Below, piece by piece: positions 43,351-53,564 of a stretch of DNA of 64,000 nucleotides. The notes under the pieces are model-generated. The model was not told the origin of the DNA, made no database searches, and was given only the letters and a program-made list of their open reading frames with translations. The number at the start of each line of letters is the position of its first letter. Position 1 is the stretch's first letter. This DNA is from Chelydra serpentina (Eukaryota; Chordata; Testudines; Chelydridae): contig JBAIAC010000068.1 of the NCBI GenBank assembly GCA_037349315.1, forward strand, positions 22,597,001 through 22,661,000. Reading direction: 5' to 3'. Both the position numbers and the translations under genes were made by a program.

Positions 43351-43646
43351 GGGCTAGTCTACACTTACCCGCAGTGTCGGAGGCGTCGGATCGATCTTCT
43401 GGGTTCGATTTATCGCGTCTTGTCTAGACGCGATAAATTGAACCAGGAAGTGCTCCCCCGTCGACGCTGGTAATCCTGCTCTGCGAACGGAGCAGGCGGA
43501 GTCGACGGGGGAGCTGCGCACTGCCGTGTGGACCAGGGGTAAGTACTTTAAAGTTCGAAATAAGATACTTCGTCTTCAGCTACGTTATTCACGTAGCTGA
43601 AGTTGCGTATCTTACTTCGAACTTGTGGGCTAATGTAGACCAGCCC
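43351..43646. mobile_element. Harbinger-like MITE
   Basis: It is flanked by TAA on both sides (43348-43350 and 43647-43649), a 3-bp target duplication typical of PIF/Harbinger elements. The termini GGGCTAGTCTACAC and, as complement, GGGCTGGTCTACAT are inverted repeats. Internal perfect hairpins are TTTATCGCGTCT/AGACGCGATAAA (5-base loop, about 43409-43437) and CTTCAGCTACGT/ACGTAGCTGAAG (about 43574-43602). It is 296 bp long with no reading frame. It is a relative of 16968-17262, whose corresponding hairpins occupy reversed positions. Confidence 0.8.
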
Positions 43647-43852
43647 TAAGATACTGCAGTATCTCTCTATATTTAGAATAGGAAAACTGTATTTCAGCTG
43701 CAGTGTTGGTAGGGTCAGTGTTTTACCTGTAACTACGCTGTTAGGGACAGAAGAATGTAACGCTCGACTGTCACAAATGGGTTTCATGTTATGGGGCCAG
43801 AGCCTGAGCCAGGATAAACCAATATCACTCCAATGATATCAATGATGCTACA

Positions 43853-44036
43853 AGTATCAGAGGGGTAGCCGTGTTAGTCTGGATCTGTAGAAGCGACAAA
43901 GAGTCCTGTGGCACCTTATAGACTAACAGACATATTGGAGCATAAGCTTTCATTGGTGAATACCCACTTCGTCAGCTGCATGCAGTGGAAATAGCCAGGG
44001 ACAAGTATAAATGTGATAAAATATATATAAAATAAA
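43853..44036 (+). mobile_element. Short retroposon, copy 1
   Basis: It is flanked by a perfect 12-bp target duplication AATGATGCTACA (43841-43852 and 44037-44048) and ends in an A-rich tail (AAAATATATATAAAATAAAA). These features show insertion by LINE-type reverse transcription. The body begins AGTATCAGAGGGGTAGCCGT and contains GGAGCATAAGCTTTCATTGG. No clear pol III A/B boxes are seen, so it need not be a tRNA SINE; a Penelope-like (pLTR) origin is possible. A hammerhead-like core lies on its minus strand (43931-43990). A second, fold-back copy is at 49102-49433. Confidence 0.75.
43931..43990 (-). ncRNA. Hammerhead-ribozyme-like motif
   Basis: Reading the minus strand: CTGACGA (43975-43969) fits the CUGANGA core. 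An extra A follows, then GTGGGT-ATTC-ACCAAT as stem-loop II with one mismatch, then GAAA (43951-43948). Stem III is a three-pair hairpin (AGC-TTAT-GCT, sharing the last A of GAAA), followed by C at the expected cleavage position (43938). Stem I pairs only weakly. The extra A, the mismatch and the weak stem I mean activity is doubtful in this copy. The core sequence arrangement, not function, is what is seen. Confidence 0.35.
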
Positions 44037-44048
44037 AATGATGCTACA

Positions 44049-44678
44049 GTGATTGTCACTAGCTGAAGGTCTGGCCAATAGAAATTACTTTAAAAAATAT
44101 TATTAGAATATTTTGGCTGGTTCCCCTCCCATCTATCCCACACCCCTCATTTGTGGAAAGTCAGCGTGATGACGTTCAAGTCAGTGTTCCAGTGTTTCCA
44201 GTGTTCAGCTGGGTTAGAAATTAAACAAAACACATTCACCCACTCCTGCTTGTGAGATTCTCCAGAGTCTTCCTCCCTGTTCCCCACTTCAAAAGCTCAT
44301 TCCAGACTACAAAGCAGCTGGATTGCTACCTGCTGTGAGAATGAATGTAGTTTTGATCAGAAAGTAGCAATCATTGAATACATCATGTACAATGACATCC
44401 GGGAGGGGATTGTTCTGCGTTCTGCCCAATGAAGCATGTTGGAACACCTGTTTCCTATCTTGAAACTGTTTACAATTGCAGCTGGAGACGTCAGTGCTGA
44501 AACAGCATCATTAAGTCAAGTTATCCTGCTTAGCCACTTGTTGAAAAAGAGAGAGGAATCTATTAAAGCAATCCCGGACCTCAGTTGTGCCCAGAATGAC
44601 ATTTAACACATGTGTCTATAGGCTTTTTATGGATGACAACCTCTGTTAAGCTTAGGGGGGGGTGGAGGAGAAGAGAAG
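44049..44678. other. Unassigned sequence
   Basis: No gene or repeat recognised. Confidence 0.35.
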
Positions 44679-44686
44679 CACTAGAG

Positions 44687-45006
44687 CAGGGGTAGGCAAC
44701 CTATGGCACGCGTGCCAAAGGCAGCACGCAAGCTGATTTTCAGTGGCACTCACACTGCCCGGGTCCTGGCCACCGGTCTGGGGGGCTCTGCATTTTAATT
44801 TAATTTTAAATGAAGCTTCTTAAACATTTTAAAAACCTTATTTACTTTACATACAACAATAGTTTATATGTTATAGACTTATAGAAAGAGACCTTCTAAA
44901 AACTTTAGTAAAATAAAATAAAATGTATGACTGGCACGCGAAACCTTAAATCAGAGTGAATAAATGAAGACTCGGCGCACCACTTCTGAAAGGTTGCCGA
45001 CCCCTG
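44687..45006. mobile_element. hAT non-autonomous transposon
   Basis: The termini CAGGGGTAGGCAACCTATGG and, as complement, CAGGGGTCGGCAACCTTTCA are inverted repeats with the hAT CAGGGGT start. The flanks CACTAGAG (44679-44686) and CACTACAG (45007-45014) are an 8-bp target duplication with one change. The 320-bp element is AT-rich in the centre and carries no gene. Confidence 0.88.
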
Positions 45007-45014
45007 CACTACAG

Positions 45015-46084
45015 TATACACAGGGTCTCTGTTATAAGAAAGAGGGTTCCCTACTAGGAATAGCACTACAGCTATGGATAAGGGAATGAAGCAAAAATGT
45101 CTTGGGAGTAGCAAACTTGGTCATGGATGTTACTCAAAGTATTGGCATGAGCCTGAGAGATGCTTTTTGCTATGTTGTCATCAGCACGTTGTTTCTGCAT
45201 TCAGCTACTGTTGTACTGAGAGGAACTACTTTGGTGGTGCTGATGGGGAGGAGGAAGGTTCAGATAGGGACAGCTGGAAAGGGAGAGGAACAGGACATCA
45301 GTAGAGAGCGGACTGTGATGTGTATGAATCTGTTACCAGGTGCTCTTAGGAAAGGGAAGGGGTATAAGTATTTAAAGCTTCAAATAGCAGAATTGCCGCC
45401 TGTCAAGCCAGGCAGAACGTGTCTCAGTGTATTGGACAACAGCTTCCTGCATGTCAAAGTCTGGCTTCTTTACTCCCAGCTGATGCCTTGGTTTTCTCCT
45501 TCTCTGCCTCCATCTGCTACTGAATGTCCTGGAAGCACCCTTTGTAATCCCTCCTAAGAAAGTGCACCTCTTGAAGTGACAGTAAAATAACACACAGCTC
45601 TAGTAGCAAAACATGTTCAAAAGCTACACAGGTAGATGGGTGGGAGGGATCTGCCCCTGGGCCACTGACGGCTACTAGCCGGGATCCGAGTTCTGAGTAG
45701 TAGAGGAGATGAGGCCAGGAGATGGGGTAGGACTCATATAATCTGAAAGGAGGACATGCCATGCCAAGCAAATGTCTCATATTCCCTGTGTGACTGCACA
45801 GGAGGTGGGAGCCCAGCCAATGGCAGCCTGGGTATACGGGGAGTGGGGGGAGGAGACAGCACGATGGAGCCAGTGAGATACTCTGCAGGGACTGCCATTT
45901 CTTTTGCGTCTTTGCCTTCACTAGAAACCATGGAAACACTCTCTGCTCTTCCACAGTGTTGCTTTCCCAGTGAAGGATATGATGGGCCGGTAGCTCTGGA
46001 GGGTAAGGCCCCCAGCCCTGGAGGGTATGTGCTGCAATTTGACTTGACTTCAGGGGAATAAGAGCTTAGTCACTTTGTCTTAGG
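45015..46084. other. Unassigned sequence
   Basis: GC content rises between 45630 and 45960. The longest frame is 151 codons (45102-45557, plus) without a domain, and a 145-codon frame overlaps it on the other strand. No splice-bounded exon was convincing. Confidence 0.3.
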
Positions 46085-46165
46085 GTTGCAGGTGTGCTAG
46101 GGGCTGTACATACACATGATAAGAGACAGTGCCCACCCGAAAGAGCTTGCAGCCTAAATGAGAAA
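46085..46165 (-). mobile_element. CORE-SINE-type fragment, reversed
   Basis: GTGCTAGGGGCTGTACATAC, then AGAGACAGTGCCCACCCGAA and AGAGCTTGCAGCCTAAAT, fits the reversed tail and body of the SINE family at 12890. Confidence 0.55.
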
Positions 46166-46934
46166 TCAGACAGTGGCATGTGGAGCATCTGTGATGGGTT
46201 CACATTGAATAGTCACTCCCCATTGGGTGATGGTCACCTCAGCCATGGTGTTTCTGCTTCCAGGCTGGCATAGGAACAAACATGGCCGAACACTGGTCTT
46301 GCAGAATTCCTAGTGTTGACATCAGACTCCTGCTGTGTGTATATATAGCCAGAGACATTGATTTACCAAGACAGCAAATCAACGGAATGCCTTCCCTAGC
46401 TGGTGACTAAGTATATGATACCCGTGTCTGTAAATAGAGATCTGTGTACCTTTCAGATATTATGGTCTGCTTTTGCCAGTAGACACCACACAGTTACCCT
46501 CATTATTTCTATTCTACTTGTAGTGGGAATTGGTGATCTTGGATACCATGCTCTGTTGGAATGTGCTAATGTTGTTCAGGGGACCACTTTAGAAAGAGAG
46601 AGCGCTTAATTGTGTAGGGTTGCACAAGGGGTGTGCCTAGAAATTTGATATAAAAATAAGGAATGTTATGCTATCACATTCTGTATTTATAAAACAACAA
46701 CATCTGGATGTTAGACGCACCATAAAAAACACAAGAAACTAACCCCCCCTGATATATTTTGGCTCTGAATTCTATAATCCAGCAATTCTTCCACCAGAAG
46801 ATGCCAATGCTGCAGAGGAAATAGCAATAATAGACAAGATTTAACACTGATCATGGCCCCATTTTGTACAAACTCACCAAGAAAAAGTTTCTGCTCTGAA
46901 AATTTTACAGTTTAAATAGACAAAACAGACACAG
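46166..46934. other. Unassigned sequence
   Basis: No gene or repeat recognised. Confidence 0.3.
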
Positions 46935-47080
46935 GAAGGATTATTTCTATTTTACAGGAGAGAAACAGAAGAGGTTACATCTCACTTGCCCAAGGTTACA
47001 CAGGAAGTGCAGGAGCTGGGCCTAGAAACTCGATCTGTAGAATCTCCAACCTGTGCCTTGAACCCAAGTCCATCCTTCTT
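46935..47080 (-). mobile_element. MIR-like SINE, reversed
   Basis: TTTACAGGAGAGAAACAGAA, then CACTTGCCCAAGGTTACACA and GAGCTGGGCCTAGAAACTCG, is the reverse complement of the MIR core with its tRNA-proximal part. Confidence 0.7.
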
Positions 47081-47424
47081 CAACACTGATTAGGAAATAC
47101 AAACCTCTAAAGATAGTTAATGGGCCATGCAAATGTAATATAGCTGGTAATGTTAATTTTGATGTATAGATTGTTGTGGGAGAGTTGCCCATGAATAAAA
47201 GTACAGTAAAGAGAATGAAAGAGACAAAGAAACAATAAATAAAATAAAGATGGGAAGTGAAGAATAACAGGAAATAAAAAAGAAGAATGGCAATAATACA
47301 TAGAATCCTCTCCCTCAGTAAGTATGTACTAACCCAGCAACTTGATATAGTCCATCACTTTACACAAACAGTGCATGTGAGAAGTTTCTACAAATCATTC
47401 AGGAAACAAGTAAATTTCATCTGA
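47081..47424. other. Unassigned sequence
   Basis: AT-rich; nothing recognised. Confidence 0.35.
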
Positions 47425-47625
47425 ATAGCAGGATGAAGTTTCTAACATCAAGATGTATTGCAATGTGGAATGATCTTACAAGGGAGGTGGTAGAAAAGTT
47501 ATTGCTTGAGACATTTTAAGAGGAGAGTGGACAAAACACTAGGAAAACATACTGTAGAGAGCAATGTTCCCTTGGCAGGTAGATAGACTGGCTGACCTAC
47601 ACGGGCTCTCCCAATCTCTGTCCTC
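47425..47625 (+). mobile_element. Old CR1/L3-like LINE 3' fragment
   Basis: AATGTGGAATGATCTTACAA, GGGAGGTGGTAG, then AGAGGAGAGTGGACAAAACA and GATAGACTGGCTGACCTACA, follows the order of a CR1 ORF2 C-terminus (WN.LP..VV, then F...LD) and 3' region. It is strongly diverged. Confidence 0.65.
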
Positions 47626-48298
47626 TGATTATATTTACAGCTTTCCTGCCTTCTTTTTCCCCACACATGTATTTGAAAGATATAAATATGTCGCTATTTA
47701 ATGGATACAGCAAAAATCCCACTGCCACTCAGTGGAAAACCAGTCATATTTCAGAGTTGTGCTGTGACATATGCACCCAGCTGAGACACAAGAGGGGTAA
47801 AAAAGTGTTTGCAAAATGGGGAAGGTACAAAAACAACATGGGAAGATTTTATTTCCCAGTTTCCCTTTTAAAACTATGACAAAAAACGTCGGTGGGAAAA
47901 GAGGGAAGGTCAGGGCCCGGTTGACAGTTTCAAAGGGACCCAGCACCTTTTGACCACCCCGTAACCTGTTTACCTCTTTGTGAATGCCTGAAGGAGGGAA
48001 AGAGAATAAAATCAGTTCAGTGGGATCCCAAAAGGAAGGGAGAGGCCCAAATGGGAGCAGAGCAGTGGTGTTACCTCACCTCCACCCCACACTTCAGAAT
48101 GTATATACCTTAATAGCTGCCATTTGGGACATCCCAAAGTCAGACTAGAGAACCCTGCTCTGCACAAGTATCTCTTTGAAATTCAAGGGCCAATGTCATC
48201 GCTAAAAGGCTGGTTGGTAGCAGCCTCCAATGGTGGAAGGACTGAAGTCCAGCAGAGGTGGTTAAATCTCTCCATCCTTTTTCAATACCAAATCTGCG
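47626..48298. other. Unassigned sequence
   Basis: No gene or repeat recognised. Confidence 0.3.
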
Positions 48299-48300
48299 GA

Positions 48301-49502
48301 CTAGACTCACAAAAGGCCAAGGTGCCTAACTGCCACGTTAGCCACCTAAATCACAGAATCAGGCCCCACTGGGCTTCACCAAACCCCTGCTCAGCTGCCC
48401 CCAAACCCTGTAGGCACCGAAAATGGCTCGGCACCTAAGTTTGTGCTGTGAAAGTTCCCTAGGTGCCTATGTTTCTGCCTCTGAGCATGTGCAGCATAGC
48501 CCCAGGCAGCAGGTATCCAGCTGCCTAAGCTCCAGAGCAGTGCAGGAGCTGGGGGAAGATAGATATTCCTCTGCCTAAGTTGCATGCGAAGCCCGACACG
48601 TTAAGCGTGGACAGACCTTGCCTACGTGCTCAGGGCCCTGTAGGCGAGTTCATAAAAAACAGGGGGGTGTGGGGCACTAACTGGACAGGTGGAAGATCTC
48701 ACTTCAAATCCCTTCCCCCCCTCAGGTGGGGCGCAGACATGAACCAAAGCTCTCCCACCTCCTAACCCTGGCTAGAATTTATGCAAGAGGGCTGCTGCCA
48801 TTGCCACCTCCTTGCAAAAATGGCTCAGGCACCAAACGCCAAGCAAGAGTTTACAGCTGAGCATCCCAAGCAGAGGGGGGTGCCTTATTGCAGCCCAGAC
48901 TTAGGCGCCTATCTCCGAGATAAGGGTGGGGCTTAGCCCACACCCTGCTCCCTGGCACCTCCCATTGGGTGGCTAAGGCGAGGAGTCACCTACAATGCCG
49001 GCTTTTGTGAATCCCATGCCAAGGCCCCTATCTCTCCCCATTCATTGTGTGGGGAGCCATGGCACTCAACACAGGCCTTGTGAATCCCAGTGATTTTCTA
49101 GTATCAGAGGGGTAGCCGTGTTAGTCTGGATCTGTAGAAGCGACAAAGGGTCCTGCGGCACTTTATAGACTAACAGAGGTATTGGAGCATAAGCTTTCGT
49201 GGGTGAATACCCACTTCATCGGATGCAAGCAGTGGAAATGTCCAGGGGCAGATATAAATATGCAAGGAAGAGTCAGGCTAGAGATAACGAGGTTAGTTCT
49301 TCCCTGAATATTTATCTCTGCCCCAGGACATTTCCACTGCTTGCATCCGATGAAGTGGGTATTCACCCACGAAAGCTTATGCTCCAATACGTCTGTTAGT
49401 CTACAAGATGCCACAGGACCCTTTGTCACTTCTAGTGATTTTCTAGGTGCCTAGAAGTTAGGCGTGGGGATGTTTGCCTAAATTCCTTTGTGAATCTAGC
49501 CC
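48301..49502. mobile_element. Long fold-back repeat with CTAGATTCACAAA-type ends
   Basis: The left end CTAGACTCACAAAAGG and the complement of the right end (GGGCTAGATTCACAAAGG) are inverted termini. Words such as TAGGTGCCTA and TAGGCGCCTA recur in the body. A tRNA-like stretch (GGGGCACTAACTGGACAGGT, then CACTTCAAATCCC) lies near 48673-48712. The interior is interrupted by a younger retroposon at 49102-49433. No target duplication was resolved, so this may be a mosaic of repeats. Confidence 0.5.
49102..49433. mobile_element. Short retroposon, copy 2: snap-back palindrome
   Basis: Bounded by a perfect 13-bp target duplication AGTGATTTTCTAG (49089-49101 and 49434-49446). The left arm is the family sequence on the plus strand. 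The right arm (about 49302-49433) is the same sequence reversed, starting about 30 bases inside the family start. The arms pair over roughly 130 bp around a loop near 49263-49301. A single target duplication around both arms means they entered together, for example by template switching or twin priming, not by two insertions. The hammerhead-like motif occurs on the minus strand at about 49179-49230 and on the plus strand at about 49341-49393; both have CCGATGA in place of CUGANGA. Confidence 0.85.
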
Positions 49503-50040
49503 TTGTGATTTAAATATATCTTATGCATTTATACATATATTTGATTGTTATGTATCGGCTAGAGCTGCAGAAATTATTTGCAAAAAATCCATTCATGTCC
49601 TGCATGGGAGTTCAGTCTGAGCCTGATTATGCCTCTTTCTGGTCATAAACATCCCCAAATACGGGTATTTGATCACCTACAAGCAATGGAGGAATGGCTG
49701 CTCTCTGTAAGAATAGCTGTGTTCCCATATGCATTTATATCACTGTGCTCCAGGTTGTGAGGGGATTGAACGTGGATCTAACAGTATGACTCGCTAATGC
49801 TTTAGTTTAGTAGCTCATAACCCTTAACTCAAAGTCTGACTCATAAACCTCAGTAAATGTGAACTAGCCACATGAGTTTTCCCTAGTCACCTGTTTAAGA
49901 ATCATCCAACCATGCAGATAAAACAATACCATGTGATTGAGGTGCCAATCTTGCACTAGGAGTAATAAAAGGAAGTGAACAGTTTGACAGCAACCCACAG
50001 GTGGAAAAATATTTGTCCCATCTACTTAGTAAATCATTGT
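49503..50040. other. Unassigned sequence
   Basis: No gene or repeat recognised. Confidence 0.3.
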
Positions 50041-50339
50041 CATAGACTCATAGAATTGGGACTGGAAGGGACCTTGAGAGATCATCTACTCTAGTACCCT
50101 GCACTCGTGGCAGGACTAAATATTATCTGGACCATCCCTGACAAGTGTTTCTCTAACCTGCTCTTAAAAATCTCCAATGATGGAGATTCCACAAACTCCC
50201 TGGACAATTTCTTCTAGTGCTTAACTAGAATTTTTCCTAATGTCCAACCTAAGCCATCCTTGCTGCAATTTAAGCCCATTGCTTCTTGTCCTATTCTCAG
50301 AAGTTAAGGACAACAATTTTCCTCCCTCCTCCTCATACC
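50041..50339 (-). mobile_element. CR1 LINE 3' fragment, older subfamily
   Basis: CATAGAATTGGGACTGGAAG, then GGACCTTGAGAGATCATCTA, is the plus-strand view of a CR1 3' end. The ORF2 C-terminal region follows (TTTTTCCTAATGTCCAACCT). It is clearly more diverged from the intact element than the 17905 and 54556 copies. Confidence 0.85.
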
Positions 50340-50599
50340 AATCTTTTATGTACTTTTTATGTAAATCTTAGACCTGATCAAAAATGTAAAATCTCAAATT
50401 TCAACAAATGGGATTAAAAGGTCACAATTTGTTCCCCTGCTTTCTTCACTAGCTCTGATACTCTCGACATGAGTGGCAGAAAAGGAGAATGTCAAGAACG
50501 TTAAATGAGCAAGTTCTATCCCAGATAACATTCTGTAGATTGTGGTCAAGCTACTGCACTGTTGTAGGCTCATCTGTCTGCTACACAATACAGATTCAG

Positions 50600-50700
50600 G
50601 GTCTATGTGTGTGCATCACACAGCACAAGGAGGCCCTGATGCTGTTTGGGACCCTTAGGTACTATTTTAATGTCAATAATAATGTACATACTTATACTGT
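50600..50700 (+). mobile_element. CORE-SINE-type tail
   Basis: CACACAGCACAAGGAGGCCC, then TTTGGGACCCTTAGGTACTA and TTTTAATGTCAATAATAATG, matches the tail layout at 13780-13850. Confidence 0.5.
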
Positions 50701-51796
50701 ACTGCTCACCAGGTTATATGAAAGCTCAGGTCACTCTGAAATATTTTCCAGATTGCTGCATAAGTGAATTTAATACATTGCTTTCAGTGCAGTTGATTTT
50801 CTAAATCTGACCTTGTTTCTTTTATTTCTGGGTGGGACTAAATTTGGGGAGAGAGGGATTAGGTCAGAATTCTGAATCCTAGCCTATAAAGACATGAAAC
50901 TAAGCCACATTAAACACAACAAAGCACAAATCATTGTGACTGTGGCAACACTACAGAAGTTGTCTAATTATTTTGGCCTGGCTTATTAAGCACATTTGAA
51001 AATTGGCTGAATTGCTTGATTTGGTAAAAAATTACATGCTACATTTAATCAGCCCTCCTTTAAGGAACAAATGTCATTAAACACCACTTAATTAGCTGTT
51101 CCTACATCCCCACTGTGTGAAAAATTGTATCCTTGACGACTACAAAACATTTTTAAGGTCAAATGTGGTGAATAAAAATATCATTGAATGCCCTCTGGTA
51201 ATAGACTACATAAAAGTGAAGCTCATTTCCATTAATTGAAAAGATTAGTTCTGTATCACAGTTAATCAGAATTTGATGGCTGCTCTGTAAAGATTGAGTA
51301 GACCCAGTGTGGCTAAGTTTACAATTTTTTTAAGTTGTTTATAAGCATGCTGATTTGTTACGGTGCATAGAAATAAAAATGTCCTTTGTGCTATTAACTT
51401 AGAATGCTGCCATATATTAGGCCAGGGCAGTTGAGAGACAGGCCTGGAGGAGGAGGGACAGACCCTGAAAAGAGGGAATTTGATCAACTCACCGAAATCA
51501 AGAACATAATTCTCCCTCTTCCTCGATTTTTTTTTGCACATGTGATTACACCCTTCTGCTGTCCACACACTGAATGACACCAGAGATCCATCCCTCCACC
51601 ACCACGCCCTTTTCCCCACTATCTCCCCTCATTCCACCTTACATAATCTATGTGTCTGGTACTCTCGCCTGATTATTTTACACCGAGCTCTGGCACTTGT
51701 TTTACTCCTGTTTAAAAAGTAGGTCAAGAGCCAGATTTTTGGCAAGCTGCAGCGTAACAGTCCATTAATCTCCATCACCGGCTCCATCCTCTAATG
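50701..51796. other. Unassigned sequence
   Basis: AT-rich; nothing recognised. Confidence 0.3.
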
Positions 51797-51940
51797 CAGT
51801 GGTGGGCAACCTGCGGTCTGTGGGCCACACATGGCCCATCGGGGTAATCCACTGGCGGGCCGCGAGGCAGTTTGTTTACATTGATCATCCACAGGCACGG
51901 CCGCCTGCAGCTCCCAGTGGCCCTGGTTCGCTGTTCCCAG
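51797..51940 (+). mobile_element. hAT transposon, left half only
   Basis: It starts CAGTGGTGGGCAACCTGCGG, a hAT/Charlie-type terminus. It continues with TGGCGGGCCGCGAGGCAGTT and GGCACGGCCGCCTGCAGCTC. The palindromic right half expected for this family is missing; similarity stops near GCTGTTCCC (51939), so the copy is truncated. Confidence 0.65.
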
Positions 51941-52693
51941 CACTGCTGTAGTGCATAAATCAAAGAGGAAAGAAGGGATAGGTCATTAGAATCTGGTAAC
52001 ACATCCAGATTTTATTTTTAGGTAGGAAGCTAAGGCAGGTGCTTTAGCCTGTGACAAAACTATCATTGTGCTCTAGGCAAACTGTGAGACGGATGCCAGG
52101 CTAGTTCCTGGCAGAGAATCCTAGCGTAGATCAGAGTGGCTTTGCAACGAAACAATGCTCCTTGGCTCATCTGGCTGAACTGATACTACCTGGGGACCAC
52201 AGTGACACCAGATCTAACCTTGATGTAGACATACACATTCATGCACGCATAGGAAGCCAATTTCTGATCTTCGACACATCCCCAGAACTCCCATTGAAAT
52301 CAATGACTTCATTATAGACACCTCAGGGTGCAATTTGTCTTGAAAGGCCTGATACTCAGTTGCTATGTTCCTATGCTTGCAGCAGGGATGGAGATGGAGA
52401 TGGGGCTGGTGGTGGTGGGTGGGGTAGATGGTTTAGCACTCCATGTATTTGGGGGGGCATGCAGGGGCCTACCTGGACCCTGATATAAAATAGAGCAGTC
52501 ATAGGGCTGTTCTAACTTTCACTGTGCTTCTCCTGCCCCACAGGGCATTAGAGAATATCCATAGTTCACCTGCTCCAAGATGTCACTATGGTGGAGGCTG
52601 AAAGCAGGCCTGGGGTACCAGCTCTTACAGCAATTGGAGAGGCTGTCTGCCCAGGGGGGATTCTCATGGGACTGTTTCTACTCACTTTAAAGC
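51941..52693. other. Unassigned sequence
   Basis: It holds a short GGAGAT/GGTGGT-rich low-complexity stretch (about 52389-52425) and one copy of the near-palindrome CCCATTGAAATCAATGAC (52290-52307). Confidence 0.35.
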
Positions 52694-52701
52694 CCTTAAC
52701 A

Positions 52702-53361
52702 CAGAGGTGGGCAAACATTTTGGCCTGGGGGCCACATCTGGGTACGGAAATTGTATGGCAGGCCATGAATGCTCACAAAATTGGGGGTTGGAGTGTGGGA
52801 GGGGGTGAGGGCTCTGGCTGGGGGTATGGGCTCTGGGGTGGAGCCAGAAATGAGGAATTGAGGTTGAGGGAGGGGGCTCTGGGCTGGGGGTGTGGCTCCG
52901 GCTGGGGGTGAAGGGTTGAGAGTGCAGGAGGGTGTTCCGGGCTGGGACTGGGTGTTTGGAGGGAGGGAGGGGGATCAGGGCTGGGACAGAGGGTTGGAGC
53001 GCATGAGGGGGTCATGCTCCAGTTGGCGCTTACCTCAAGCAGCTCTTGGAAGCAGCGGCATGTCCCCCCTCCGGCTCCTACGCAGAGGCGTGGCCAGGCA
53101 GCTCCCATTGGCCACAATTCCCAGCCAATGGGAGCTGTGGAAGCGGTGCTTGGGGCGGGGGCAGCGTGAGGAGCCCCCTGGCTGCCCTTGTGTGTAGGAG
53201 CCGGATGGGGGACATGCTGCTGCTTCCAAAAGCTGTGTGGAGCCATAGCACGCGTGGAGCATGGCAAGCCCCTGACCCTGCTCCCTGACAGGAGCTCGAG
53301 GGCCAGACTAAAACATCTGAAGGGCTGGATGTGGCCTCCTGGCTGTAGTTTGCCACACCTG
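52702..53361. mobile_element. hAT non-autonomous transposon with internal GC-rich minisatellite
   Basis: The termini CAGAGGTGGGCAAACATTTT and, as complement, CAGGTGTGGCAAACTACAGC are imperfect inverted repeats. The flanks CCTTAACA (52694-52701) and CCTTAAGA (53362-53369) are an 8-bp target duplication with one change. Bases 52785-53000 are a degenerate GGGCTCTGG/CTGGGGGT-type repeat that generates long overlapping open frames (up to 164 codons) on both strands. These are judged non-coding. Confidence 0.85.
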
Positions 53362-53564
53362 CCTTAAGAGATAAATCTATCAAGACTATTCCTATTTTTA
53401 GATTCCGCTGGAAGCCAGGCTGAATTTGACTAGTAATGGCAAGAATGTGGTCCCAGCAACTGTCACCCAGCCTACAATCGGCCTCTTCCTGGGGCATAAC
53501 TCAGTCACTATCACTTACTCATTCTCATACACTAGCACCAGGGTGTTTTGTTTGGGTTCCAAAC

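Noticed and set aside
45102..45557. A 151-codon plus-strand frame as a host gene.
   Set aside because: No domain, no splice context, and an overlapping 145-codon frame on the other strand. It is compatible with chance in a GC-richer stretch.
52588..53497. Frames of 66-164 codons on both strands, some proline-rich.
   Set aside because: They fall in a GC-rich minisatellite inside a hAT element. Length reflects base composition and no domain is present.
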